NCBI RefSeq assembly: GCF_000687555.1
Contig: NZ_JHWJ01000008.1
Coordinates: 1-64,000 of the forward strand
Direction of reading: 5' to 3'
Length of the DNA stretch: 64,000 nucleotides
Origin: [Clostridium] aerotolerans DSM 5434
Lineage (GTDB): Bacteria > Bacillota > Clostridia > Lachnospirales > Lachnospiraceae
Shown here one piece after another: positions 9,466 to 17,798 of the stretch. The translations under genes were made by a program, and so were the position numbers. A model generated the notes under the pieces. The model worked only from the letters and a program-made list of their open reading frames with translations, ran no database searches and was not told the origin of the DNA. How positions within the stretch are numbered: the first letter of the stretch is position 1; each line of letters opens with the position of its first letter.

Positions 9466-10836
9466 TTACAGCCGTCTGCGTTTCAGCCAGATAACAAGGC
9501 CTGTTAACAGAGTCGCTACCGGAATTACAAAAACAAAGAGAACTCCCCATAAGCCGCCCTTTGTAACGGTGTTGTAGCTAACATCAAGGCTTTTGGCCGG
9601 AATGGATACATTGGCCACATCCGGATAATTTGCCGTTACCGCATTCATAAAGAGATTCATGTTATTTAAATTGGTAAAGCTGGTGTTTAAGCCCTCATCA
9701 ATCAGGGATGGTGTGGTCAAAACCGTGAGACGCGCCGCACCGGAGTCCAATGTTTTTTTCGCCACGGCTCCAAGAAGATAGGTTCCTTTTGTCTGCTTAT
9801 CAGCCGTTACCAGCATACCATTCTCACTGGTCTCCATAAATGGGGTCACTTCCACTCCTTGAGGAAGGTCTTTTAACTGAGTCATAGCACCGGACTGGAG
9901 TACTAAAGAAACGCTTTTTTCATCGGTTCCCTGTGTCAGCTCATTGCCGGCTGGAATGGTTGGGAAAATGTAATAGGGGTTATTCTGGTAAAAGTTCTTG
10001 GTGTCTGCGGCCAGACCATTTTCTATATTTAAGCCGTATTCATTGAGCAGTCCATTAAGGTTTGGACGGTCTTTCTCCGAGTATCCTGCCAGAATCATTA
10101 CATTTCCGCCGCCGTTTAAGTAATCGGAAACCATCTTCTTTTCATCGGCAGCCAGGTCAGATTCAGGTGCATTCATTAGAAGAAGCTCGCAGTCCTCTGG
10201 AATACTGCCTCCTGTCAGCAGGTTTATCGGGGTTACGGTTAAATTGGATTTCTTTAACATGTCTGTAACCACAGTGCCAAACTGAGCTTCCTTATGCCCT
10301 TCTGTTACATAGACCTTCTTTTCCACGTCATTGGTCACATGGGAAATGGCGCTGGTCAGCTGTCCTTCTCCGTCAAATTCTGATTCCTTTGACTGTCCGT
10401 AATTGTAATAGGCTGACTCATCCATTTTTATGATGCTGGCAAATGGAACAGACTCTGTCTTATTGGTGGCTTCACAGCTTATGAACAGGGAATCATCCGT
10501 TGCCTTTAGCTTATTTACCTGATCCGGGTGAAGAACGGAATCCAAGGTCTCCACCTTTATATGTTTGGATAAATCCTCATATCGCTTTACGAAGCTTGTA
10601 ATTCTTTTGTCCACATTGGAAGGATCCCCCACCACATATATGGTGACATCTTTATCAAGCCCTTTTACCAGATCTTTTGTGGTTGTTCCAAGGGTATAGA
10701 TCTGACTGCTGCTCATATCCCACTGCCGTACCTTTTCCGGAAGGCGTCCTACGATCATATTTAATACTACGACAGCTGCAATCACGATAAGGGAAAGAAT
10801 CGCTGTATAGCCGCCTTTTTTCAATTTTCTGGTCAT
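9466..10836 (-). CDS. GldG-like auxiliary component of an ABC transporter
   Basis: The 456-residue protein has an N-terminal membrane helix (TAILSLIVIAAVVVLNMIVG), a large extracytoplasmic region of the GldG/IFT52-like type (IYVVGDPSNVDKRITSFVKRYE, then a YVTEGHKE segment and LLMNAPESDL) and a C-terminal helix ending in KRRRL. GldG-type proteins accompany GldF permeases and GldA ATPases; in Bacteroidetes they are linked to gliding, but in Firmicutes the cargo is unknown. The ATG at 10836 is favoured because AGGAGG lies six bases upstream. It is five bases from the permease gene stop region and 13 bases from the DUF4340 gene, so the operon is tight. Confidence 0.8.
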   Translation of the reverse strand: MTRKLKKGGYTAILSLIVIAAVVVLNMIVGRLPEKVRQWDMSSSQIYTLGTTTKDLVKGLDKDVTIYVVGDPSNVDKRITSFVKRYEDLSKHIKVETLDSVLHPDQVNKLKATDDSLFISCEATNKTESVPFASIIKMDESAYYNYGQSKESEFDGEGQLTSAISHVTNDVEKKVYVTEGHKEAQFGTVVTDMLKKSNLTVTPINLLTGGSIPEDCELLLMNAPESDLAADEKKMVSDYLNGGGNVMILAGYSEKDRPNLNGLLNEYGLNIENGLAADTKNFYQNNPYYIFPTIPAGNELTQGTDEKSVSLVLQSGAMTQLKDLPQGVEVTPFMETSENGMLVTADKQTKGTYLLGAVAKKTLDSGAARLTVLTTPSLIDEGLNTSFTNLNNMNLFMNAVTANYPDVANVSIPAKSLDVSYNTVTKGGLWGVLFVFVIPVATLLTGLVIWLKRRRL

Positions 10837-10846
10837 TTCCATCCTC

Positions 10847-11713
10847 CTAACTCCATCTGCGTTTCTCTATGGACTGCACGGTCAAAAATATCAGCAGAAA
10901 GATTACGCTGATATAGGAAATCAGACCGCCCAGGTCAAAGATGTAATGACTGGTAAAATTCTGGAGTACCTGAGTGATGGATATTTTCTCCAGAAGGTTT
11001 ACGAGTGCACGGTCAAGAAGGCTTCTTTTCAGGAAAAAGATTCCCACAATGACAAGAACGCCTACCACCTCTAAAACAATAGCAAGAAGATTATGGCTGG
11101 TCATTCGGTGAACGACGAACACGACAAAGGTCCAGAGAATGAGAAAGCCAATGGCAGACCCGGAGGCACTTGCCGGCAGAAATCCCACCAGATTCGGCCA
11201 TAGCAAAAGCAAAAGAATGACACCAAAGGTTCCTACCGCTGCAATAATCTGACTTTCCGTTAAGGATGAGATAAACATTCCAATGGCAATGTAAACACAC
11301 CCAAGAAGGAAGAAAGCAAGCATGGAGGCATAATCTACCTTTAAATATGCCGTACCGTTCATCTTTATAATGAGGGGACATACACTGGTCAAAAGTACAG
11401 GTACTAAAAAGACAGTGACCATGGAAAAATATTTTCCAAGGACCATCTTTGTCACCGTTACGGGAGCAGTTAGCAAAAGCTGGTCCGTCTTTGTCTTCCT
11501 GTCATCTGCAAAGCTCCTCATGGTGAGCACCGGAATTCCGATCATGATTATGGTGACCATACCGGAAAGGGTATAGGAAAAATACGGGTAACCGCTCATC
11601 ATGTTATACGCCATAAAATAGATCCCAATGAACAGCACCATAAAGGCGATGAAAACATACCCTGTCATGGACTGGAAATGGGACTTTAATTCTCTTCGAT
11701 AGATCGCATTCAT
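10847..11713 (-). CDS. ABC-2-type permease (GldF-like)
   Basis: This 288-residue integral membrane protein has six hydrophobic segments and the typical ABC-2 start (IYRRELKSHFQSMTGYVFIAF). MRSFADDRKTKTDQLLLTAPV is the coupling-type cytoplasmic loop often seen in GldF/CcmB-like permeases. Its ATG overlaps the ATPase stop by 4 bases (ATGA), showing translational coupling. With the upstream ATPase and downstream GldG-like and DUF4340-like genes it should form an exporter or membrane-remodelling complex of unknown substrate. Confidence 0.85.
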   Translation of the reverse strand: MNAIYRRELKSHFQSMTGYVFIAFMVLFIGIYFMAYNMMSGYPYFSYTLSGMVTIIMIGIPVLTMRSFADDRKTKTDQLLLTAPVTVTKMVLGKYFSMVTVFLVPVLLTSVCPLIIKMNGTAYLKVDYASMLAFFLLGCVYIAIGMFISSLTESQIIAAVGTFGVILLLLLWPNLVGFLPASASGSAIGFLILWTFVVFVVHRMTSHNLLAIVLEVVGVLVIVGIFFLKRSLLDRALVNLLEKISITQVLQNFTSHYIFDLGGLISYISVIFLLIFLTVQSIEKRRWS

Positions 11714-12804
11714 TCTGACTGTTCCTCCTCTCCCTCTTCCATTCTCTGATTGGAAATATCTTCAATTTCCTTATCAGCTGTGTTACTCTCTCCTGTGTTA
11801 CTCTCCGCTTCGTCATTCGACTTAAATTCCAAAGAATCATTTATATCATCTGATTCCGCCTCTTTAATAAGCTCTAAGAATACTTCTTCCAAAGAAGCTT
11901 TCTGGGACTGCATGGATAAAATGGGCAGTCTCTGATCCGCAAAGGCAAAGAATATGGTCTCCCGCACATCTTCTTCCGGGTCAAGCTCTCCACTTCGGAA
12001 GTTAAGAGATACGTGCTTAATTCCTTCTTCCCCGCTTTCGGACACAACAATATCTGCTGCCAGAGATAGGTCTTCTAAGGTGGTCATAATCTCTTCTTCG
12101 GAAGCCTTTATAGAAAGCTCCATGCCGGAGGCCCCTTCCATCTGGCGCTCCAGATTTTCCGGCGTATCACTGGCAATGAGTTTGCCCCGGTCTATGATCA
12201 TGATGTGGTCGCATACCGCACTGACTTCGGATAAGATATGGGAGCTTAAGATAACCGTATGATTCTTTCCCAGTTCCTTAATGGTGTCCCGAATCTCTAT
12301 GATCTGCTTGGGATCAAGACCTACGGTTGGCTCATCCAATACAATTACAGGGGGAAATCCAATGACAGCCTGGGCAAGCCCCACCCGCTGTCTGTAGCCT
12401 TTTGACAGGTTTCGGATCAAACGTCCCTTGACCTCCATAAGTTTGGCTAACTCCAAGACCTCCTGTACCGCCTGCTCTCTTTCCTTTTTGGGGATTTTCT
12501 TTAATTCTGCGGCAAAGTTAAGCTGTTCCATGACGGTCATATCCACATACAGAGGCGGAAGCTCCGGCAAGTAACCAATGCATTTTTTTGCTTCCTCCGG
12601 TTCCTCCAGTATGTTGTGCCCATTGATCAGCACATCTCCTTCTGTCGCACCTATGTAGCCGGTCATTATGTTCATTGTGGTGGACTTTCCAGCACCATTT
12701 GGCCCTAAGAAGCCATAGATCTGTCCATCTGAAATCGTGAAGCTTAAATGGTCCACTGCCAGATGTCCGCCGTAGTCCTTTACCAGGTTTCTGACTTCGA
12801 TCAA
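11710..12804 (-). CDS. ABC transporter ATP-binding protein (GldA-like)
   Basis: The 364-residue ATPase carries Walker A GPNGAGKSTT (about residues 34-43), Q-loop GYLPELPPLY, signature LSKGYRQRVGLAQA, Walker B VIVLDEPTVGLDP and the switch His in ILSSHILSEV. A C-terminal extension of about 140 residues ends in a very acidic, serine-rich tail (EEGEEEQSE) that is not part of the ATPase core. The start is TTG at 12804 with AGGAGG upstream. It heads the four-gene Gld-type operon. The acidic tail is unusual and its role is unknown. Confidence 0.9.
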   Translation of the reverse strand: MIEVRNLVKDYGGHLAVDHLSFTISDGQIYGFLGPNGAGKSTTMNIMTGYIGATEGDVLINGHNILEEPEEAKKCIGYLPELPPLYVDMTVMEQLNFAAELKKIPKKEREQAVQEVLELAKLMEVKGRLIRNLSKGYRQRVGLAQAVIGFPPVIVLDEPTVGLDPKQIIEIRDTIKELGKNHTVILSSHILSEVSAVCDHIMIIDRGKLIASDTPENLERQMEGASGMELSIKASEEEIMTTLEDLSLAADIVVSESGEEGIKHVSLNFRSGELDPEEDVRETIFFAFADQRLPILSMQSQKASLEEVFLELIKEAESDDINDSLEFKSNDEAESNTGESNTADKEIEDISNQRMEEGEEEQSE

Positions 12805-12932
12805 CTCTCTCTCCTCCTGTTCTTTTTCGCATGCTTGCGTTCCTATCTAGATTAATTTGGATATGTGAAAAATGTGTGATATAATTTTGTTGATTGTGTG
12901 ATAAAAGTATGAAAAGTTTCGACAAAATATGC

Positions 12933-12975
12933 AAAAGAAAGCTCTACCGTAATTTTGTCGGCAGAGCTTTCTTTT
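12933..12975 (-). terminator. Terminator after the GyrI-like gene
   Basis: AAAAGAAAGCTCT and AGAGCTTTCTTTT form a 13-base stem, with an inner CCG/CGG pair. Read on the minus strand it follows the GyrI-like stop (13007) by about 30 bases; T-runs flank it on both strands. Confidence 0.7.
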
Positions 12976-13006
12976 TATGGCAGCGGTATTCATGAGATAT
13001 CGTTCT

Positions 13007-13447
13007 TTATTTCAAAGCTATATAAATATCAATATCGCAGTTTTCAACGTCACCTGTCAGATATTCCTCAAAATCTCCGGTAAAACTCCGGTCCAAGTCC
13101 ATTTTCCAGATTTCGCCCCATGCCTCATTCACCGCATGTACCATATGTCCATGGATAGAGAATTTGGCATACGTTCCGGCAGGAATCGTTTTTACTGTCA
13201 ACTCCGGGTTCTCTGCTCTGGATACCTGGCTTCCCGCGGTGACACAGTAGGTATCAGCAGCATAATCAGAGTAGAGGCCAATGGCGTATTTATTTACCTT
13301 ATTTTTGATTGAGTCATTTATTCCCTCATAATACAGCTTTTCCCACAAGCCGCCAATAATCTTCCCCATATTGGGATCGTTGTTTTCAGTGATTGCACTA
13401 ACGCCAACCACAATTTTTTCTGCTAAAGTCACTGTCTCATAGTTCAT
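13007..13447 (-). CDS. GyrI-like / effector-binding-domain protein
   Basis: The 146-residue product resembles the stand-alone GyrI-like small-molecule-binding domain (AraC effector-binding fold): VGVSAITENND near the start, LYSDYAADTYCVTAG in the middle, and the common TIPAGTYAKFSIHGH strand, followed by WGEIWKMDLDRS and a C-terminal IDIYIALK strand. Such domains bind hydrophobic cationic ligands. ATG at 13447 has AAGGAGG upstream, and the longer frame lacks a site. It lies 67 bases downstream of the WYL regulator, on the same strand, and a copy of that regulator's presumed operator sits in the gap, so it is probably its target. Confidence 0.8.
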   Translation of the reverse strand: MNYETVTLAEKIVVGVSAITENNDPNMGKIIGGLWEKLYYEGINDSIKNKVNKYAIGLYSDYAADTYCVTAGSQVSRAENPELTVKTIPAGTYAKFSIHGHMVHAVNEAWGEIWKMDLDRSFTGDFEEYLTGDVENCDIDIYIALK

Positions 13448-13492
13448 AGAATGAACCTCCTTATTTTTGATACATTCATCATACCGAAGACC

Positions 13493-13520
13493 ATATGACA
13501 ACAGCATGTCATATTATAAA
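13493..13520. promoter_or_regulatory. Presumed WYL-regulator operator, copy upstream of the GyrI-like gene
   Basis: ATATGACA (13493-13500) and TGTCATAT (13507-13514) form a perfect 8-base inverted repeat with a 6-base centre. The 28 bases 13493-13520 match 14436-14463 at 25 positions. It covers the end of the WYL gene and lies 46 bases before the GyrI-like ATG; a weak promoter (ATGCTG, 18 bases, TATGAT) can be drawn from it on the minus strand. Confidence 0.7.
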
Positions 13521-14404
13521 TACAGCTCCAATGTTCTCTGAAGCTTTTCTTTAATTTGTATACGAACATCTTCTGGGGCCAAGATCTCGCAGTGCTCACC
13601 AAAGGAGGCAAGATAGTGATATACCCAATTACCTTTTGGCATGGTAAGCTGAGCAATAAAGCTACCGTCCAGCTGATGCTCATATTCGGAAAACTCGTCA
13701 TACACTCGATAAGCCATTTCTTTTGATAGCTTTAATGTGATTGTAACCAGATTATCTTGTAATATCTGACTATCTCCCAACAGTCTGGCTGGAGCCGTTC
13801 GTTGAAAAGCCTCCTCCAGCACTGTCAGCTCCTGGATACGCCGCAGCTTAAAAAACCGGTAGTCACAGCGCACGGTACAGTAAGCATACAGATACCAGCC
13901 CTGCCCCTTAAAGCAGAGTTTTAAAGGCTCAACGGTACGTTTTATACTGCTTTTTCCGCTGTGGTAAAGAAATACTGCCTTTTTCTTTCGGAGAATGGCA
14001 CCTTTTAAGGCGTCAAAGACAGCAGCTTCTTCCCTGGCGCTTGTCCAGCCGGAGAAATCCACCTCCAGCCAATCGCTGCCGTTGCCAAACATAGATGACA
14101 GCTTATCAATGGCAGTATTGGTCTGCTCTAAGCTTACCGCATCCACAGCATGCAGTGCTGAAAGAATATCAGTTTTTTCCCTGTCAGTGAGTACGGTTTT
14201 GTTCAGTACAAAATCAGGAAGCAGAGCAATGCCTCCGCCCTTTCCTTTCGTCATATAAATGGGAATACCTGCCGACGAAAGCAGCTCTACATCACGATAA
14301 ATAGTACGCTGTGACACCTCAAAATGCTCAGCAAAAGCCTTTGCAGTCATACTTTCCTTGTTAAGCAAAAGATAAATCATCTCAAACAGTCTGTTAATTT
14401 GCAT
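13514..14404 (-). CDS. YafY-type HTH/WYL-domain transcriptional regulator
   Basis: The 296-residue protein has a DeoR-type helix-turn-helix (TAKAFAEHFEVSQRTIYRDVELL, residues ~20-42), then a linker and a WYL domain (GQGWYLYAYCTVRCDYRFFKLRRIQEL, about 165-192) and a C-terminal WCX extension (YHYLASFGEHCEILAPEDVR). WYL domains are ligand- or nucleic-acid-binding sensor modules. The start ATG at 14404 is supported by GGTGG just upstream, and a good promoter lies at 14422-14450. The operator-like repeat overlapping that promoter and repeated before the next gene suggests it controls itself and the GyrI-like gene. Confidence 0.9.
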   Translation of the reverse strand: MQINRLFEMIYLLLNKESMTAKAFAEHFEVSQRTIYRDVELLSSAGIPIYMTKGKGGGIALLPDFVLNKTVLTDREKTDILSALHAVDAVSLEQTNTAIDKLSSMFGNGSDWLEVDFSGWTSAREEAAVFDALKGAILRKKKAVFLYHSGKSSIKRTVEPLKLCFKGQGWYLYAYCTVRCDYRFFKLRRIQELTVLEEAFQRTAPARLLGDSQILQDNLVTITLKLSKEMAYRVYDEFSEYEHQLDGSFIAQLTMPKGNWVYHYLASFGEHCEILAPEDVRIQIKEKLQRTLELYL

Positions 14405-14421
14405 GTTTCCACCTCAAAACC

Positions 14422-14463
14422 ATTATATCGTTTTAATATGACATCAGCAAGGCATATTATAAA
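14422..14463 (-). promoter_or_regulatory. Promoter and operator of the WYL regulator
   Basis: On the minus strand TTGCTG (14445-14450) and TATAAT (14422-14427) are 17 bases apart. The operator-like sequence 14436-14463 (ATATGACATCAGCAAGGCAT at its start) overlaps the -35 box and is 25/28 identical to 13493-13520. Confidence 0.75.
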
Positions 14464-14594
14464 GCAACTGGTAACCCGACCGTATTTATGGTATTCTCTA
14501 TGATAGGTAATTTATTAAATCTGTTACTCATAAAATATGAGTTTATTTAGAATTCTTCATAAATTCAAAGCAGATCGGCTGCCGGAGGCGAAAT

Positions 14595-15290
14595 ATGATT
14601 GTATTTTACGAGAATGGTTACACCGTCTATCGGACAATGACACAAAGATGTGCCTGCTATATTATAAAAACGAATCAATACAGCGTGTTGATCGACACAA
14701 GTATGCGCTTTGAGCATAAAGCTGTGATACGAAGTATTGAAGCTGCAGGAATATCAAAAATAGACGCAATATTTTTAACTCACAGTCATACAGATCACGT
14801 AGCGAATGCACGGTATTTTTCAAATGAATTTCATTGCAGTGTCTATGTTTCACCTAAGGGAATGAAACATATGATAAAAGGATGCTGTACCATGCCAAAA
14901 GGGACAAATTCATTTAGCAGACTCCTTTCCAGAGTAGAACCCCAAATACCTTTTTATCAATTTACCCGTTTTGAGGCTTGCCCCCAGGTGAAACCGATAA
15001 GCAGTGAAGTGGTTAAGTGGTATCTGGGCGAATGTTCGGAGCTGCTTGAAACTCCTGGTCATACGTCTGACAGTGTATCTATTATTCTGGACAGGCATAT
15101 TGCTTTCGTTGGTGATGCAATGGTCCATGTACTGGGAAATATATATCCTCCTTTTGCCGATGATGAAAAGGCTGTGATCACATCATGGAACGCATTACTG
15201 AGCACGCAATGTCAAACATTCTGTCCTGCACACGGCAAACCAGTCAGCCGGGAAAAGCTTATTCGGGCATACCAAAGATCTGCCAAATGA
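14595..15290 (+). CDS. MBL-fold metallo-hydrolase
   Basis: This 231-residue protein has the metallo-beta-lactamase signature THSHTDH (residues ~61-67), preceded by VLIDTSMRF, and followed by further metal-binding positions in ETPGHTSDSVSIIL (His near 154), FVGDAMVH (Asp near 173) and CPAHGKPV (His near 215). This gives the full set of two-metal ligands. Substrate is unknown; the group includes glyoxalase II-like, lactonase and RNase-like enzymes. The ATG at 14595 is preceded by GGAGG. It is followed after 67 bases by the Vat acetyltransferase gene on the same strand, and both may be co-transcribed. Confidence 0.85.
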   Translation: MIVFYENGYTVYRTMTQRCACYIIKTNQYSVLIDTSMRFEHKAVIRSIEAAGISKIDAIFLTHSHTDHVANARYFSNEFHCSVYVSPKGMKHMIKGCCTMPKGTNSFSRLLSRVEPQIPFYQFTRFEACPQVKPISSEVVKWYLGECSELLETPGHTSDSVSIILDRHIAFVGDAMVHVLGNIYPPFADDEKAVITSWNALLSTQCQTFCPAHGKPVSREKLIRAYQRSAK

Positions 15291-15357
15291 GGACCTTTTA
15301 TTATAAAACACTTAAACTTCGCAACAACGATTATAATCATAAGCAGGAGGATTTTTT

Positions 15358-16005
15358 ATGCAATACGGACCAAACCCCAATGTTATATATCCTAATGAAG
15401 CAATTAAAAGCGTATGTTATATCAAAAATGTCATATCACGCCCCAATATTATTGTTGGTGATTATACCTATTATGACGACATCAATGGTGCGGAAAGGTT
15501 TGAAGAACACGTCACGCACCACTATGAATTTATTGGAGACAAGCTTATTATAGGGAAATTCTGTGCCATTGCAAAGGGCATTGAATTTGTAATGAACGGC
15601 GCCAATCATAGAATGAACAGTGTTACCACCTACCCCTTTAATATTATGGGAGGCGGTTGGGAGAAGGCAACACCCGTGCTAGAAGACTTACCCTTAAAAG
15701 GTGATACTGTCATTGGCAATGATGTTTGGATCGGTCAGAACGTTACCATCATGCCCGGCGTTCATATTGGTGACGGCGCCATTATTGCCGCAAATTCTGT
15801 TGTGGCAAAGGACATTCCAGCTTATCATATTGCTGGCGGAAATCCATGTAGAATACTGAAGAAAAGATTTGATGATGACCTGATTGAACATCTTCTAACA
15901 ATTAAATGGTGGGATTGGCCTGCAAAAGAAATATTTGACCATTTAGAAATTCTGTGCAGCGGAGATTTGAAAAAAATCTTAGAGATAGAGCCACTCCACG
16001 AATAA
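15358..16005 (+). CDS. vat: Vat-family streptogramin A O-acetyltransferase (xenobiotic acyltransferase)
   Basis: The 215-residue product resembles Vat enzymes over its full length: GPNPN at the start, NIIVGDYTYYDD, HHYEFIGDKLIIGKFCAIA, MNGANHRM with the catalytic His (about residue 83), YPFNIMGGGWEK, and hexapeptide repeats (VIGNDVWIGQNVTIMPGVHI) that build the left-handed beta helix. Vat proteins acetylate group A streptogramins with acetyl-CoA. Whether this copy gives resistance is not shown; chromosomal relatives act on other xenobiotics. The ATG at 15358 has AGGAGG upstream. Confidence 0.88.
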   Translation: MQYGPNPNVIYPNEAIKSVCYIKNVISRPNIIVGDYTYYDDINGAERFEEHVTHHYEFIGDKLIIGKFCAIAKGIEFVMNGANHRMNSVTTYPFNIMGGGWEKATPVLEDLPLKGDTVIGNDVWIGQNVTIMPGVHIGDGAIIAANSVVAKDIPAYHIAGGNPCRILKKRFDDDLIEHLLTIKWWDWPAKEIFDHLEILCSGDLKKILEIEPLHE

Positions 16006-16176
16006 GTACCATTCCTAGATGAAACGAGATGGCAGAGACAAGTTATACTGTTATCATTACTTGCTTCTAAGTACGCAGCACCGCCTGTTACGGCAATGCT
16101 GGACTTATGGTAGCTATCAAGATACTTTGAGCTTGAATAACTCGTCAAAAAAATAATTATCTTCTTGGCAAATAGA

Positions 16177-16240
16177 AATGACAAAGGAGCTGCGCACTGA
16201 TGATTTTTAAATCACCTGATGCATCAGCTCCTTTGTCATT
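16177..16240. repeat. Perfect 16-bp inverted repeat between vat and ogg
   Basis: AATGACAAAGGAGCTG (16177-16192) and CAGCTCCTTTGTCATT (16225-16240) are exact inverted copies around a 32-base loop that itself contains TGATTT/AAATCA. It lies between convergent genes (vat on plus, ogg on minus) and may serve as a two-way terminator, though neither side has a good T-run. Confidence 0.6.
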
Positions 16241-16267
16241 GATAAATACCAGATAGTGTCCAGCTGC

Positions 16268-17152
16268 TTATAAAGATGGAACAGACTCTCCGGTCTTCAC
16301 GTGGTTTAATTTATAATAGAACATATACTGCTGCAAAATCCCTGCATACCCCTGATACCGTTCCAGAGGAAAGCCCTGAGGATAATGGCTTTCTAAAATC
16401 TGCTTTACATGAGTATCAATAGGAAAGGCACCTACATGATGCAGGCCAAAAAGGCAGACACAGTCCGCTACTTTTTTCCCGATGCCATACTGCTTCAACA
16501 GCATTTCATGGGCCTTCTTGTAATCTGCTTCCAAAAGCTCCATAAGCCATGCTTTTCCCTCCGGCTCACTGGCAAACTCCGATGCGGAAAGAATATATTT
16601 GTCCCGGTAGCCAAGGGATAAAGGAGCAAGTCCGTTTAATCCAGCTGCTTTGATTGCCTCAGGAGTTGGAAATGCATGATAGAGACGCTCTTCTTCCCCA
16701 TAGCTTCCATCAGTAAGAAGGACCAGGCCCTTCCCCTTTTTTTCTTCTCCAAAATGGGTACAAAGCTTTGACACGCTGTTTCGAATCCGGGTGATGTTGT
16801 TGTTTTGGGAAATGATAAAGGTAATGAGAATTTCCCAAAGGTCCTGCTGCAATATCCTGACTCCCCAGCCCCATTTGACTGCTTCTTTTAAGTATGTATC
16901 ATCCGAAGCCACATGGCTTTTATAACTACCATAATCCGCCTCCAGGTCAAAATATCCGGCCCAAAACTGGTGAAATTCCTCTTCGGTGCAGGAAAAAAGG
17001 AAGGTATCCTCTTCTTTTGCTGCCTCTACATAATGTTCTGCCGCAGCAATGGAAAAGATGTCTCCCGGCTCATTTTTCCTCTCAAAGCGGAAGCACTGGC
17101 CGGACCGTGCGATCTGGTCCAGGTCCATATGGTTTATCTGAATCCGGTACAT
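16268..17152 (-). CDS. ogg: 8-oxoguanine DNA glycosylase, OGG1 type (HhH-GPD)
   Basis: The 294-residue protein is an OGG1-like bifunctional glycosylase: an N-terminal domain with GQCFRFER, an HhH-GPD core starting at DLWEILITFIISQNNNI (~residues 105-122), and the helix-hairpin-helix YGIGKKVADCVCLFG (~223-237) carrying the catalytic Lys, followed by FPIDTHVKQ with the conserved Asp. It removes oxidised guanine from DNA and cuts the strand. It follows the HAD gene on the same strand with a 16-base gap, so the two may share a transcript. Confidence 0.9.
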   Translation of the reverse strand: MYRIQINHMDLDQIARSGQCFRFERKNEPGDIFSIAAAEHYVEAAKEEDTFLFSCTEEEFHQFWAGYFDLEADYGSYKSHVASDDTYLKEAVKWGWGVRILQQDLWEILITFIISQNNNITRIRNSVSKLCTHFGEEKKGKGLVLLTDGSYGEEERLYHAFPTPEAIKAAGLNGLAPLSLGYRDKYILSASEFASEPEGKAWLMELLEADYKKAHEMLLKQYGIGKKVADCVCLFGLHHVGAFPIDTHVKQILESHYPQGFPLERYQGYAGILQQYMFYYKLNHVKTGESVPSL

Positions 17153-17168
17153 GATATGTATCTCCTGT

Positions 17169-17798
17169 CTAAGATCTGGGTCCCTGGTTATTATTTAACT
17201 GGGACAGAAATTCTCTAAGCCGTTCCACATTTCCATCTGAAAAGCAGTATCCGTCCATTCCGCAAGCCCTGGCACCCTCAATGTTCATTGGAAGGTCATC
17301 AATAAAAAAGCATTCCTCCGGCTTTAGGTTAAAACGGTCAAAGAGATGCTGGTACATTTCCTTTTGAGGCTTTAAGCATTTTACTTCTGCAGAAAAAAGG
17401 ATTCCGTCAAAAAGTTTGATTCCAGGAATCATCTCATAGCAGGTAAGAAGCCTTACGGAAGCGTTGGAGCAAAGATAGATTCCATAGCCCTGATTCTTTA
17501 ACTCAGCCACTACCTTTCCCATTTCCTCCTTGGGCTGCATATTGTATTCATGCCAGTGGTGAAAACAAAGGGCCGCCATTTCTTTGGCATGATCCGTGTC
17601 CAGGCGGGACTGCATTCTCTTTAAGGCTTCCTCTTCCGACAAAAGGCCCATATCAAGGAGCAGCCATTCCTGTGAATCAAATACGGAAGCAGCTACTGCT
17701 CTTCGCTCCCTCTCATCCTCAATAAAAATCTTGCAGACTTTATCCCCTTCGTAATCAACGAGAACTCTTCCCATGTCAAATACAATGTTTTTAATCAT
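17169..17798 (-). CDS. HAD-superfamily hydrolase (YihX-like)
   Basis: The 209-residue protein has all HAD motifs: FDMGRVLVDY (motif I; the first Asp is the nucleophile, followed by Gly in place of the usual second Asp position context), LCSNAS (motif II), KPQKEMY (motif III Lys) and FFIDDLPMNIEGA (motif IV). The cap is of the small helical YihX/epoxide hydrolase-like type. Likely a small-molecule phosphatase of unknown substrate. Its start overlaps the end of the MATE gene by 8 bases, so the two are translationally coupled. In motif I the pattern is FDMGRV rather than DxDGT, as is common in this subgroup. Confidence 0.85.
   Translation of the reverse strand: MIKNIVFDMGRVLVDYEGDKVCKIFIEDERERRAVAASVFDSQEWLLLDMGLLSEEEALKRMQSRLDTDHAKEMAALCFHHWHEYNMQPKEEMGKVVAELKNQGYGIYLCSNASVRLLTCYEMIPGIKLFDGILFSAEVKCLKPQKEMYQHLFDRFNLKPEECFFIDDLPMNIEGARACGMDGYCFSDGNVERLREFLSQLNNNQGPRS

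Noticed and set aside
15825-16184. Minus-strand open frame over the vat end
   Set aside because: It is antisense to the well-supported vat gene, has no ribosome binding site and matches no family; taken as a shadow.
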